Source: Paulinella micropora (lineage: Eukaryota; Cercozoa; Imbricatea; Euglyphida). From it: a stretch of DNA of 64,000 bases. The notes under the pieces are model-generated. The model saw only the letters and a program-made list of their open reading frames with translations, searched no databases and had not been told where the DNA came from. Where the stretch lies: positions 787,623-851,622 of the forward strand of contig BJOX01000049.1 of the NCBI GenBank assembly GCA_009731375.1, read 5' to 3'. A program made the translations under genes and the position numbers. Shown one piece after another: positions 19,918 through 31,000 of this stretch (position 1 is the stretch's first letter; every line of letters begins with the position of its first letter).

Positions 19918-21253
19918 TTATTGATCTTCTACGAAGTTAGCGATAATATTGACATTTCCTCCTCCACCAGCAGAGACAGACTTCTGCGTAAAAGTTAATA
20001 CATCACTCGGCGATAGGTATATATCATAACTTCTAAGATTGATTTGTTGAGTTGATTGAGAATTTACATAAAGTTTAAAAATTGTTGGTCCGTTTGCGAT
20101 AGCACTCGCCTTTGTGTCAGTATCTACAATTGAATACTTAGAATCAACATCTGCAAAACCTGCTCCAGTTAGTGTTCCATTTAATACCATTCTGACAACA
20201 TTCGACTTAGTATCTTCATTTGTAATACTTATCAAAGTTGGTTAAACATTTGAATAATTTGTTAAATTAGCACCGCCCGCATCAAATACCGCTTTGTTTC
20301 TTGTAATAATAATAGGACTTTCAGTGGTGTTTGCTGCTTTACTTCCTTCCACTTCGTTTGTTATACTTGTGTTTATCGTATTCGTTCCCTCAATGAATAA
20401 ACTGGCACTTGCTGTTTTAAGAGTTTGTATTCCAGTCGCTGCATCATTTCTCATTACTGCTGTAAAAGGTAATGTTGTATTTCGCAGGCTTACANNNNNN
20501 NNNNGTAAAAGGTAATGTCGTATTTCGCAGGCTTACACCTGTATTAGCATTCGCATAGTCAATCATATGAACTAATTGAAATAATCCTGTCATGGGATTT
20601 TCAATATAAAACTTAATAGCACCAAACCCAAGATACTGAAATTAAATTTGAAATACATTTCCTTTGCTCCAGTCTAAGTCAGGCATAGCAGAAGTTCCAT
20701 CGCATGGGTCGTCCCAGTCTTCCTGGTCAATATAAACTGCGGCTCCTTTACAATGTGCAATACTTATTCCTGCTTGATTTTTGTAAAAATAAAATCCATC
20801 AACGAGATCATTTCCTATTCCAATATATGAATAGTAATCTTTTGTATCATCCGTTGTCCATAGAGCAGTAAAGCGGGCTAGGACACCCATTCCAGTTCTA
20901 TATTTTATTCTCCTTTTACTTACCAGTCTAGCATCTGCCGTAGCATCAGCAGTTGTTTTCAATTCAGCCATTTTATTCAAAAATGACACAGATGATTTTG
21001 TTTCTGTTTTTGTCCATATCCTAGTATTAATTGTATATGGAAAGATTTCTTGTAATACTGGTGTTAATTGACCTACTACTGCTTCGCCAAAAGCTGTTTT
21101 TGAATTATTTGTTTCAATATCACCATCATATCCGACCCTGACGTTTATAAATTCTCCGTCAGGATTTTCTGCGATTAAGTTTCTCTGGTGAGTTTTCACT
21201 GTTTGTATATTAAAAAAAATATTTTTCTTTTTCTTTTTTAATTTTTTTTTCAA
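19918..21253 (-). pseudogene. Attachment/fibre-like structural protein beside the capsid gene
   Basis: One frame runs through this interval, broken only by TAA codons near 20640 and 20237 and a 10-N gap at 20495-20504 whose flanks repeat 33 bp. The N-terminal part has THQRNLIAENPDGEFINV and KTAFGEAVVGQLTPVLQ followed by FPYTINTR. That is the A-F-G-E...T-P-(h)-x-Q...F-x-Y-x-I-N pattern of phage and virus attachment or tail-fibre proteins. The remainder is beta-rich with Asn/Thr/Ser bias and GGGG near the C-terminus. It is probably a virion surface protein of about 430 residues. No ATG is seen at the 5' end; a TTG at 21253 begins the open frame, so the true start is uncertain. Confidence 0.5.
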
Positions 21254-21260
21254 TATTTTT

Positions 21261-22743
21261 TTAACTCATCAAAATTTCAATTCCCTTAACAACAATAGTC
21301 CTCTGAAGAATAGCGTAAGTATAATAATTCAATTGGACTGCCCCAGTCGCACTCCATTCATACCGCCGTTCTGTGTCCAAGGACAGACCTGCCACTTCAT
21401 AACCCTCTTCTTCTCTCTTGTCATAAAGCGGGCGGTTGTGATCCCAGAAATCAACATGGAACCAGTTATATTTATACACATTTGAGTTCAAAATAGCAGA
21501 GCCCTTAATTTTTTCCTTCAAAAGCATATAGTCTTCATCGCGGGCGCAAGCGATATCAAACTGCTGAATTCTATTACTATCCAAAGTAGTATAATAAGAA
21601 GTAATCTTAGCCTGTGCTCGGTTATCGCAATCAAATGCGGTATTTGAACTTTCTGTATTATTAAACCCGCTAGTATAAATTCGGCGAATTCTTTCACCCT
21701 GCGAGCGGTTCATCTTAAAAACAAATGACTGAGTGCCCGCCGCGAGATTAGTTTTCCAAGAGATAGGGTATTCGGTCTTAAACGAAAAGCCTTCACCAGC
21801 AATCCAAAATAACATTAGGGTCAGTTTCAACGGCAAGAAAGAGGTTAAGGTTGGTAATCTCTGCGGGCAGTGCGGTGGCTGTCGCTCCTGTTGCAACACT
21901 ATTAGCATCAGTTCCATAAAATAAGGTTTTCTGTGTTCCCTCCCACACAATCCTCAAATCAAGAATTTCATTAAAACCGATAGTCTTATCAATTTCAAAA
22001 ATGGTTCCGAAAAGCATACCGAGAGGAATAGACACATTGATTACTGGTGAATTTCCAGTATTGACTGCTGGTACGATTACTACTGCTGGGTCTTGACCAA
22101 TATCTCCACCCTCAAAATACTTTGCCTCCTCATACTCAACATTAACAAGACTATAGTCTCCAGCAGTGCTATCGGCTAGAGCGGTATCATAATGACGACG
22201 AGCAGCGACAAGTGGTACTTTGTAGCATGTTTGAACTGCTGCTTTTAAAGTATTAACCGCAGCAGCATCAGTAATAGCCTTTCTTTCTGCCACAGTCCCA
22301 ACGACAATCTTTCCAGCATTACACTTTTGGAGCATAGACCCATAACCAGAATTAGCCCCGTTGTTATCCAAAGCCATAAATCTATCATAAGAAATCTCAG
22401 GTTTCCAAATCATCTTAGTATAATTTTCCACATGTTGAAGATTACACAGATACTGACCGCTTCGGCTTCGCAGTTCAATTGTCTTAATCATTGACAGGCA
22501 GTCCATAGCAATTCTGTTATAACGATCGATTCCGCCAGTCGTCGGTGTGTAGGTAAATCGCAACACACTCCTCGCAAGGTTCAAAGGACGAGTAGGAATT
22601 TCAAAAGTTGATTCAGTTCCTCCAACACTGCTAATCGTAACAGTCGCAAGACTTTCTCGAGCAGTAAGTTTGTTAAGTGAATACTTACCGCGAATAAGCT
22701 CGCTTTGGCTATGAGTAAGTTCTCCTCCGTATTGGACAGGCAT
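21261..22743 (-). CDS. Major capsid protein (double jelly roll), one frameshift
   Basis: ATG at 22743 opens MPVQYGGELT, then TFEIPTRPLNLARSVLRF, and long beta-rich sequence. The first frame ends near 21795 and an overlapping frame carries on (AGEGFSFKTEYPISWKTN ... VKGIEILMS). Together they give about 490 residues, the usual size for Polinton/PLV double-jelly-roll MCPs. Identification rests on size, position next to penton and protease, and the opening strand pattern. It forms the hexameric capsomers of the icosahedral shell. A single-base change near 21805 separates the frames; otherwise the gene is clean. Confidence 0.8.
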
Positions 22744-22991
22744 TTTTGTTTTGTTTTTGAAGTGGTATAAGTTGATTAATACACGAAATATATTTATAGA
22801 AAAAAATATAAAAAATCAATTAATTATGATTTTTGCTATAACACAAAAACTAGTTGTTGTTTCTAAAATTAATTGATATTTTATTCACCCGCTTTCGCGG
22901 TTTCATAAAACATCGTTTTTACTTTAATTGTTTTCGATGTTTGACAATAAACGAGAGTGCGAATAGCACGAAGTGAAATTGTCAAATATCT
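22744..22991. promoter_or_regulatory. Intergenic region: MCP leader and hairpins
   Basis: It holds two nested stem-loops near the penton gene end. One is AACATCG...CGATGTT (22909-22941). The other is TTTGACAAT...ATTGTCAAA (22940-22986), whose loop contains the small stem GTGCGAATAGCAC. The loop is homologous, in reverse, to that of the hairpin at 26927. The MCP-proximal half is AT-rich with no obvious motif beyond A-rich sequence before the ATG. Confidence 0.5.
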
Positions 22992-23804
22992 TTATCTCGC
23001 CTTTAACAAATTGAAGAATGAATTAAATAAACTAAAATAATTAGTTTCACGATAAACCAGTAATGTCATAACTATTCCCAAACCATTAAGATTTATTGCT
23101 TGGGCATTTTCGTCTGTCAAGTAAAACGTGAATACATTGTTTGAACTCGCAGATAATGTCTTCCCGTATTCGCTTCCAGAGCCGTCATAAATGACAGAAC
23201 CAAAAGGAATTTCGTTGGCTGTGTATATTTCTTGAAGCACATGATTATCACCTTCATTCACCAAATCAGATTGAAGATACAGAGTTTTTTCACCAGTTAA
23301 AATAATTACATTTGGTGATTTAATAAAATCATTAGCGAAGAAATATGTTGAATTTCTATCAAAACCCATTACCTCGTGAATACGGGTATCACCATCAAAT
23401 ATAAACCGCGGTTGAATACCTCCGTTATTTGAAACACTGAATGTTAATTTGCCATCCTCCGCTTCTGTGTTTGTATTGTTGCTTGAGACAACATAAGTAT
23501 AGTCATTTGGACTTTCTGTCATCAGTACCTCTGCCAGTTTATTTTTTAAATTGTTCATTGTGTAGTTTCCCTCAGGTATCGTAATTAAAGCCTCATACCC
23601 GTCTTCGGATAATGTAAAGGTGTTGTACGGGCTGGCGACCGAGTAATACGATTTTGGAATGTAAATATGAAGAATTTTACAATGTGTGGGATTGTCTAGT
23701 CCCTTCATATTGACTTCGTGTGTAAAGTCGCTGTCTGTTCCAGTTATTCTATTTTTACTATTTATGTAATAGATACCCGAACTTCTTCCTCCCTTGTAAT
23801 CCAT
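22992..23804 (-). CDS. Penton-like minor capsid protein
   Basis: This is an intact 270-residue ORF from ATG 23804. It opens with GIYYINSKNRITGTDSDFTH, followed by HCKILHIYIPKSYYSV and NTFTLSEDGYEALITIPEGN. It ends with AQAINLNGLGIVMTLLVYR. The Y-I-N-S-x-N-R start, I-P-K-S-Y-Y, E-G-N-Y-T and terminal L-N-G elements fit the single-jelly-roll minor capsid (penton) protein of Polintons and polinton-like viruses. It would sit at the capsid five-fold vertices. It lies directly between MCP and protease, the usual arrangement. It is one of the few undamaged genes in the element. Confidence 0.75.
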   Translation of the reverse strand: MDYKGGRSSGIYYINSKNRITGTDSDFTHEVNMKGLDNPTHCKILHIYIPKSYYSVASPYNTFTLSEDGYEALITIPEGNYTMNNLKNKLAEVLMTESPNDYTYVVSSNNTNTEAEDGKLTFSVSNNGGIQPRFIFDGDTRIHEVMGFDRNSTYFFANDFIKSPNVIILTGEKTLYLQSDLVNEGDNHVLQEIYTANEIPFGSVIYDGSGSEYGKTLSASSNNVFTFYLTDENAQAINLNGLGIVMTLLVYRETNYFSLFNSFFNLLKAR

Positions 23805-23831
23805 TGCTATATTATTATAGATAAATATTTT

Positions 23832-24564
23832 TTACAAAAAGGTGTCAAAGCCATACCCATTCTGTGCTTTTAATTTTTCCGCTTCTTCTTCTTTTAAGTC
23901 TGTGTAGCCACTGGCGAATTTAAATTTAATACCTTTCGCCCGCTCCATTGAAAACCTCATACTATGCCAACCGCACGTTTCTGAGGTGTTTGATTGTTGT
24001 TTTACTTGATTAAACTTCATTAACAACTAACTATCGGGGTGGCTTTTTTCTATTAGTTGTTTCATTTGTTATTGAAAGTCTTCAGTTGGCTCGTAAACTG
24101 CTAAAGGGTCATACACTTCAACACTCCTGTCTTTATCTAGACGTATCCATACGGCGATCCAATGACCCTTTTTGATTATGATCATCTAAGTTCATAATAA
24201 ATCCGTATCGCTTTCTGCTTCCGGGCTTCAACTTGTAGATTTCATCACTGGCTATCGCTCCGAGATACCATCCATATTTCATTATGTAGTCTATTTCATT
24301 AGTCATTAAACCGCGACCCTCACCCTGTTGCTCCTCTGGTTGCTGTGGCTCCTCTGGCTGTGGCACCTCTGACTCTGGTTGCTGTGTCTCTGGCCGTGGT
24401 TGCTCTGGCTGTGGTTGCTCTGGCTGTGGTTGCTCAGGCTGTTGCTCATTTCTATATTTATTTATAAGAACATTAACATAATCTTTTTTACTCATTGAAT
24501 GAACCCATTTTTTTCGTGATAAATACTTTTTCATGTTTTCTACAGAAAACACTTTATTAATCAA
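23832..24564 (-). pseudogene. Adenain-like cysteine protease, frameshifted
   Basis: The upstream frame has a Pro/Glu/Gln repeat region followed by GLMTNEIDYIMKYGWYLG and SDEIYKLKPG, then GFIMNLDDHNQKG. After an A-run near 24166 the frame slips. The next frame carries His-Trp (24159-24164), VYDPLAVYEP, and QQSNTSETCGWHSMRF with the nucleophile Cys codon at 23973-23975. His, Asp/Glu, Gln and Cys are in the order of adenovirus-type maturation proteases (C5/Ulp1 clan). Two in-frame stops (TAA, TAG) lie between 24078 and 24030. It would cleave capsid precursors during maturation. The catalytic residues are intact although the frame is not. Confidence 0.75.
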
Positions 24565-25690
24565 ATCTTCTAAACCAGTTCCCGTATTCTGCGAGTTTCT
24601 TTTTTACTTCGTCCTTCTTTTGTCCTACATCTATTTTATGTTCTATAATTTTGTCTATTATCCATGATGCCCTTTGGTTCCAATCTTTAACATCGTGGCC
24701 TTCATTTTTAAGTTTATCCCTTAATGCTTCACCAAGAATTTTAATAGTAAGTTTTTTCTCAATATTACTATTCGACAATCCATTCTTTAACATTGCTTTG
24801 TATTTAGCCTCCTCTAGTTGGTTTCCTATATTTTTATTTAATGCTTCATGTGCTCCTAGCATTTTTTTCATATCATCTATTGTTATTTGTTGCTTTTGAA
24901 ATTCTTTTATTCTTTCTGCTATACTTTGTATTTTACTAGGATCCCAATTATCTATATCTGCTTGAGTAAAAACTCCAGAATTTGTGATTAATTTTTTATT
25001 GTCTTCAAATTCTTTATTTGGCTTTACTTTTACCTCTGGCTGTGCCTGTTGTTCTTGTGGCTGTCCCTGCTGTGGTGGAATAATATNNNNNNNNNNCTTG
25101 ATATTGAACTGGTGGTAATGCTTGCATCCTATTTTTTCTGTCTTCTTCATATTTTACATCTTCTATGAGTTTTTGCTCCCTTCTTAGTTCTCTGGCTTTT
25201 TGTTCTTGTCGTTCATTAATATCTGCTAGTTCTCTTTTGTGTTCCCTATCCATTATATCTTGTCTTTCCTTAGCATCTGCTATGTCTTTTCTTTCTTGCC
25301 TCTTCTTCTCCTCGTCTAAATCCTCCCGTGCCTTTCTTTCTTTTTTCTCTATGGTTTCAATACCTTCATACTTTTCCTTTCTGAGTTTGTCTAAGTGGTC
25401 TTGAATTGCTGTTCTCTTATTCTGCTCAATCTCTGACAGGCTCTGGACTTTTCTTAAATCCTCCTTTTTGGTAGTCCGCTTTTGGTCTGCTTAAGTATTT
25501 CATAAAAAGTTCAACAATTTGAAGGTTGCTCATATCATTTGTTTTCTTACCGAAATTAAGATAATATTTTTTACCCTTCTGGATAATGTAAGGCCTCCCG
25601 CTTTTATTTCTATAAACCCGCGGGGGTCTCACCTTAGGCTTCCTTGTTTTTTTGGTTTTAGCAACTTTCAATTCGTTTATATCAAAAATA
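24557..25690 (-). pseudogene. Long coiled-coil virion-associated candidate
   Basis: The first segment (25426-25671, with its start obscured near 25690 by a T-run) is basic and contains PPRVYRNKSGRPYIIQKGKK. It probably joins, after a frame slip near 25445, a long heptad-rich coiled coil (about 25440-25110: KYEGIETIEKK, RQERKDIADAKERQ, RELADINERQ). A gap at 25087-25096 and a Gln/Pro linker follow, then a second helical segment ending at 24557. The stop lies within the first codons of the protease frame, so a fusion or tight coupling with the protease is possible. Scaffold-like or core proteins of this kind are common beside capsid genes, but I do not recognise the family. Confidence 0.45.
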
Positions 25691-25693
25691 TCA

Positions 25694-26020
25694 TTAAAAC
25701 TTCAAAGCCCCACGACCGTTCTGCCTACCATACCCAAGTTTTGCAGCGGTAGTCCCGATACGAGACGCATATGGAACCCCGACATCGCCAAGTGCATTCG
25801 CAGTCTTTGAAATAATCTTGTTATCTCGAAGGAACTTATTCACAGCCATCGCGGTTTTACCTACCTTGGCCCAGTTAATTTTACCTCCAGCCTGTCCCTT
25901 GCCTCCTTGCTTCTTCTTACGACCAGTTTTCTTTTTGCCTCCAGGCATATTTGTGCATGAGTTAATTGTTCGTTTACCGATTGTTGGAATGACTTGAACA
26001 CGAGTTGTTTTCACTACCAT
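25694..26020 (-). CDS. Basic small protein, core/pX-like candidate
   Basis: The better start is ATG at 25948 (MPGGKKKTGRKKKQGGKG), giving 84 residues. The TATA-like CATAGTATA string stands just before the outer ATG at 26020, so 108 residues is also possible. A strongly basic N-terminus is followed by an amphipathic segment (NKFLRDNKIISKTANALG) and a Gly/Tyr-rich end (KLGYGRQNGRGALKF). Short basic capsid-interior proteins occur in adenovirus-like and Polinton-like genomes. The functional assignment is inference. Confidence 0.5.
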   Translation of the reverse strand: MVVKTTRVQVIPTIGKRTINSCTNMPGGKKKTGRKKKQGGKGQAGGKINWAKVGKTAMAVNKFLRDNKIISKTANALGDVGVPYASRIGTTAAKLGYGRQNGRGALKF

Positions 26021-26091
26021 TATACTATGAAAAAAAAATTAAAAATCAAATAATTATTTTAGACGAAAATTTGTCACCTTACGGGACAATT

Positions 26092-26111
26092 GCCTATCGC
26101 ATGCGATAGGC
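26092..26111. terminator. Perfect 20-bp palindrome after the ATPase gene
   Basis: GCCTATCGCATGCGATAGGC is an uninterrupted palindrome 20 bp past the ATPase stop (minus-strand sense). In mimiviruses and virophages, hairpins mark polyadenylation sites. The location fits such a 3'-end signal, by inference. Confidence 0.5.
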
Positions 26112-26130
26112 TAAATTAAAGTTTTTCTTA

Positions 26131-26921
26131 ACTCATCATCAACACTTGAGACATAAAGAAAATTAATCGTTCCTTTGTTGCTTCGTGATACTTTTGAAGA
26201 AAATAATCAAAATCAAAGATAAGTCTAAGTGTTTATACACGAGTTCCATTTTGTCTTGAGACTGACCAGGAAAGATTAATAAATAATCTAACTGCTTAAT
26301 GGCTTCTGGCCGTAGGTCGTTCAGATACTGACTAGACATAATCACCTTACTTTTATAGTGTCTGTTCTTTTTTAACAAATCGCTTACGGACTTGTCTCTT
26401 AATCCACTTCCTAAATTGTCCAAAACAAAAACAACCTCTGGTGAAATATACTTACTTGGTCTCTCTTTCTTCTCACCTCCTTCTTTTTTCTTTTCCTTTC
26501 CAAAGTATAAAAATTGTGGCTTCTCTATTTCTTCTTTGTCCTGTTTTACTTCTCCTTCGTGTTGCTCGTCATGTCTGTTCAGTTTGTCTAACTCATAATT
26601 TTNNNNNNNNNNGGCATTAACACCATCTGATTAAAAAAAGATATAAATTGCCATTGGGTTTCCCCTGTTCTTAAAGTGCTTAAATATTGCTTTATAAATG
26701 TAGTCCTTGTGAATTGTTGAAGCAATAATGACAATACGGGTTTTTCTGTCTGTAGTCCGTTTCAGTATTTCAAAGAGTGCTGTCGTTTTCCCGCTCTTCT
26801 TACGGGCGAGTAGAAATATATTTGAATAGGGCTCATTAAATAATGTATAACCTTTTGCTTTTTTGTTTCCTTCGCCTTCCTGCTTCACTGGTTTCACCTT
26901 GACATTGTTTATTTTTTGCAT
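26131..26921 (-). pseudogene. FtsK/HerA-type genome-packaging ATPase, interrupted
   Basis: From ATG 26921 the N-terminal part has a Walker A in LLARKKSGKTTALFEIL. After an in-frame TAA near 26632 and a 10-N gap (26603-26612), the frame resumes. Walker B is EVVFVLDNLG, followed by the RHYKSKVIMSSQYLNDL sensor region, which is typical of the A32/FtsK-HerA packaging ATPases of Polintons and large DNA viruses. A frame slip near 26215 moves the last ~28 codons (FDFDYFLQKYHEATKERLIF) to another frame ending at 26131. It would pump DNA into the capsid. The acid after the Walker B Asp is Asn, not Glu or Asp, which may matter for catalysis. Confidence 0.8.
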
Positions 26922-27063
26922 TGATATTTTAGAATTGCGATTCGTGCTGTCGCACTCTCTCTTATTCTAAAACATCGTTTTTTTCATTTACAAGAAATTA
27001 AATGGTTTTCGATGGTTATCAACAAACGAGAATGAGTGAAACGAATGAGAGTGTAGTTGATAA
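26922..27063. terminator. Two conserved hairpins between ATPase and next gene
   Basis: Stem TTTTAGAAT / ATTCTAAAA spans 26927-26972. Stem GTTATCAAC / GTTGATAAC spans 27015-27064 and abuts the stop codon of the neighbouring gene. The loops share the family motif TTCGT..C..TCTC with the hairpin at 22940 and the truncated one at 19009. They probably act at transcript 3' ends. Confidence 0.5.
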
Positions 27064-27426
27064 CTATCCTAGAAACTCTAGGCATACAACAATTCGGCCT
27101 GCTAAATTTCCTGTGTCAATATTTCCGCTGTCAGTTTCAAGGACTTTAATTGTATATTGTCCGTCTGCCCATCCAACGACACCCAAATTATAACTGAGAT
27201 TTGAAATGTTTGCTATATTACTATCTGCAAATGTGCCAATAATTCCAATTCTGTCCATATAAAGAATTCTGGTTTTGGTTTCCGTCTGGTCGTTCGTATA
27301 ATGAATAAACTTAACATTCATTTTGGTTGGTGTGAATGACATTTGAATATTTTTAGTAAATGTTTTGCTCCCAACAAAATCATTACTCAGAAAAATAATC
27401 AGCTGATATTTATATTCAGTAGCCAT
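27064..27426 (-). CDS. Small protein of unknown function in morphogenesis block
   Basis: This is an intact 120-residue ORF from ATG 27426. The sequence alternates hydrophobic and polar residues (YQLIIFLSNDFV, TPTKMNVKFIHYTN, GRIVVCLEFLG), suggesting a beta-sandwich. No membrane segment or catalytic motif is visible. Its place among capsid genes and an undamaged frame suggest a virion component such as a cement protein. I do not recognise the family. Confidence 0.6.
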   Translation of the reverse strand: MATEYKYQLIIFLSNDFVGSKTFTKNIQMSFTPTKMNVKFIHYTNDQTETKTRILYMDRIGIIGTFADSNIANISNLSYNLGVVGWADGQYTIKVLETDSGNIDTGNLAGRIVVCLEFLG

Positions 27427-27561
27427 AATTATATTACTAATGATAAACTTTTTAATAGCAAAAATATTTTCGCGAACTGCCTGCGACTTTTACTCGCGGG
27501 TGAGCGAAAGAAAGAATGAGAGTTGTGCTTATTGTATAAAGCAAGGAATAGAAACTAAATT

Positions 27562-27660
27562 TTAATGTGTGTATAAGCCTATGAGTGATTGGTGTGTTAG
27601 TTTTGATGAAGCCATTCTTTTAATCTGCGCAGGCGATAGTTCTTGGTATAAAATACATTT
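27562..27660 (-). CDS. Possible short ORF
   Basis: In one minus-strand frame, QELSPAQIKRMASSKLTHQS and a short tail end with TAA at 27562. A neighbouring frame offers an ATG at about 27655 but closes after 25 codons. A one-base slip would connect them. It lies between the membrane-protein gene and the gene at 27064. Nothing identifies a function and it may be chance. Confidence 0.25.
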   Translation of the reverse strand, partial: KCILYQELSPAQIKRMASSKLTHQSLIGLYTH

Positions 27661-27670
27661 ATACGAGTGT

Positions 27671-28024
27671 TCATTTCTTTGAATTAGAAGGCGATGGAAG
27701 GCAAATTCCTATGAGTAAAGTAAAAATTCCGACATAAGTGTTAGCAACCTCACAAGGTAAGTTCTTTTCAGATAGCCTCACGATACAAACGGTTATAATG
27801 GCAATAATAATACCCATTTGAAATAAGTATTTAATAAGTCGGCTGTCGGTCGGTCTGTTTTTTATACAACAACAATTCCAGTTATCTTCCAATTCGTGCT
27901 CTATTTTTTTTCCTCAGACTTTAGTTCTACTTGAAGAACACGAGACTTTAATTCGGGAGTTAGTTCGCCATCCATATCCATAATAGGCGGGGGTCTGTGA
28001 AGTCTAGTTGTATTATTGGACATT
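27671..28024 (-). CDS. Small membrane protein, frameshifted in A-run
   Basis: ATG at 28024 overlaps the end of the fibre gene and starts a proline-containing hydrophilic N-terminus. That frame stops at an eight-A run (near 27903). The adjacent frame continues with NWNCCCIKNRPTDSRLIKYL, a hydrophobic stretch (GIIIAIITVCIV), a short loop, a second one (YVGIFTLLIGICL) and the end PSPSNSKK. Two membrane spans with a short C-terminal tail are visible. Comparable small membrane proteins occur in capsid-forming Polintons and virophages, possibly for internal membrane or entry. The specific role is unknown. Confidence 0.5.
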
Positions 28025-31000
28025 AGGAAACACGACTGCTCGTACTTCTGCTAATTGGTTTGCTTGGTCTTGTAATATATTAAGTAAAGTTTTATTTTCT
28101 TTTTCTAAATTAACTAACTTTTCTGATAATTGTTGAACCGCTTTAATTAACGGGGCGATAAACTCAGAATAACCTATTCCATAACCGACAGCACCACTAT
28201 CAACACATTTAACATCTTCTGGATTAACACTCACACCTTTCAATTCGCATTCTTTTCTTTGCTTTGGACACGGAACCATAATTGTTTCTTTTATAAAACC
28301 GCCAAAATCTAGCATATTCATTTCTGTTAGTATGTCCTCTAATTCTTGTGCTATTAAGCCAGTCCTACATTTTTTTATCATCAATCATACGATAGCAGAC
28401 TGGATTTAACTTATTAATAAAATCTAAGCCTAAGCATTCCTTTATATCTTCTTTTTTTCTCCTGTCTGAATATTGAATTGGATTAGACAATACCCATAAT
28501 TGTCCATCGCTTGCTTTCAAAGACATTAAAGCAGTATTTGAACTATTCTCCCATATGAACCCACTCGTTGAAGAATTATTCACTCTAAATCTAATAGCAT
28601 AAGAAGTTAATCCTCCGCCTACTCCTCCTGCTGGTGCTGTTCCTCCATTTAATGCTTTATTTGCTCCAGACTGAGACATATAAATCCCCCATGCTGAATC
28701 AGCAGTATCCCATACAAATATTCCTCTCGCATTCGTCCCGTCTGTTTGTCCTTGAATTCCTATTTTCGCTCCATTATTAGTTGTGGTCGTTAGCACCCCA
28801 GAATATGTAATTCCCGCATTCGCCGTTATTAATCCACTTGCCGTTATTGCCTTTGTTGTTAATAAGCCTGCTGTATCAAGTTCAAGAGCCACAGACCAAG
28901 GAACAGCAGTCCCAACACTTTTCCCACTATCATACAAAAATCTAAGTTTGTTGGAAAATTTATTAATTAAAAAGTTTGAACTCGCATAACTTGATTTCCA
29001 TCCCGCGCCATCTAAATAAGCATCAAAACCCATATTTATGCTATTATGTCCTAAATTAAATAGTCCAAATGTAGGATATATATCTTCTGTTGTAATCGCT
29101 TGTATATGTGCTCCAGCAGTATTATTATTAAAAGTCCCATACAATTCTAAACCCGCTGTCGTACCTATTCCTTTTGTTGTGTTTCCTATAATTATTGGTT
29201 TGCCTGTTGCTGTTGTTATTTTATCGCTTGCCGTTAATGTTGTTGTAGTCATGCCAGCAGTTGAAGTAATTGATGTTCCCGTTATTGTTCCAGCACTTGT
29301 TATGTTGTTTGAGTTCATATCTAAGTCCCCATAAAACCGCATACCACCAGCATTGTTAAAACGGACAATGTCAGATGAAGCACTTTTATTATCCAAAAGT
29401 TTTGAAATATAAAGACCTGCTCCTTTTACATCAAATGCTACATTCGTGAATACATAACCTCTTTGGTTCGCGGTTCCACTTGTAGCAGTATTTAGAGTAA
29501 ATAAGAAATATTGATAATCACCTGATGTCTGTGAAAAGAATATATCTCCTCCATTTTGGTTTAATATCCTCGCCCCATTATATGTTATATTTCCACCATT
29601 AATGATAACTTGATTATTAAAATCAGCCGTTTGTGTTAAAGTTAGATATTTTATCGTAGTGCTCGCCCCATTAAATGTTTTACTTCCTGTCATGGTTTGG
29701 TCTGTTGTTAGTTTCACACAATTGTCATCCAGATATTGCCTATTTACCGCTTCATTCGCATTTTGTGGTGCTCCTAGATTAACAATCCGACTACTATTAC
29801 AATCTAAGCCAGTAGCATTAAACCACGAAACAATCGTCCTGTCAATAATAAACTTATTTTTTTCGCAGAAATTTCAAAGTTGTAATGTGTTGCAGTGTTC
29901 ATATCCAAACTAGCAATTGACCCGATATTACTGGTAGAATTGAAAACGATGAATGTTCCCTTTGTTGTTGAATTTATTGAATTTCCAGTAATTTCAACAC
30001 CACTGCTATATGTCTTAATTCCTGCTATGGTTTGGTTTCCTGAGGTTTTAACAGCCGAACCATCAAGAACAGAAACATCCACACCATCAACAAGATTTAC
30101 ATTTGTTATGCTTTGGTTTCCCATATTTAGTCCTCCCGTCATACTAGAAGTGCCGTCTAATCTAAGAAAGGGTGATGCCACGTTTCTACATTGTCCTGTG
30201 CTATAAATGAGTAGTTGATTATCTGATGCTGTTGTTATAATCACATCGCTATGTGTATCAATACTTCCACTCGCCGACACTTTCGCATTGTTGGAGTCGT
30301 GCTCTGATAGCCAAGTTGTGATAGACCTGCCATTTAGTTGACCTACGTTTGTAATGTTTTGACTTTTCATATCAAGACCAGCACTCGCATTTATTATACT
30401 GCTAAATGTTTTAATTCCTCCTATGGTTTGGTCTCCTGTTAGTTTGACCACCGAACCATCAACTGCGAGATTAGCGAGATTAATTCCTCCCGTCATACTA
30501 GCAGTGCCGTCTACTCTAAGAAAGGGTGGTGTGGTGTTTCTCCATTGTCCCGTGCTATACATAATAGTTGGTTATCTGCTGGGAAGCCTGATATTGTCAC
30601 ATCGCTATGGCTATCTATACTTCCACTCGCTGAAACTTTATCATTATTATCTTGATGCTCAAATATCCATTCATCAACATCTTTTGTATTTAGCACATTT
30701 ACTCCTGTTATATTCTTCCTTCCCATACTAATATTGCCGAATTCATCAACATGTATCGGAAAGGTTTTATTTACCCAGTTTATTGAATTATATGTTAGAT
30801 AACTATTCATCGCTATCGGCGCGGTTATAACCACATCTGAAAGTGTATCAATTGAACCAAGGGCTGTATTCTTCCATTTGCCTTCTACATCGTTGTAAGT
30901 TAAGTATTGTCCGCTCGCTTGTGCAAATATGTTTGTGTCTATCAAATTATATAAACTGGTTTGGTGCGGATTGGAAGTATTGCTTCTGTGTTGAGTTGAG

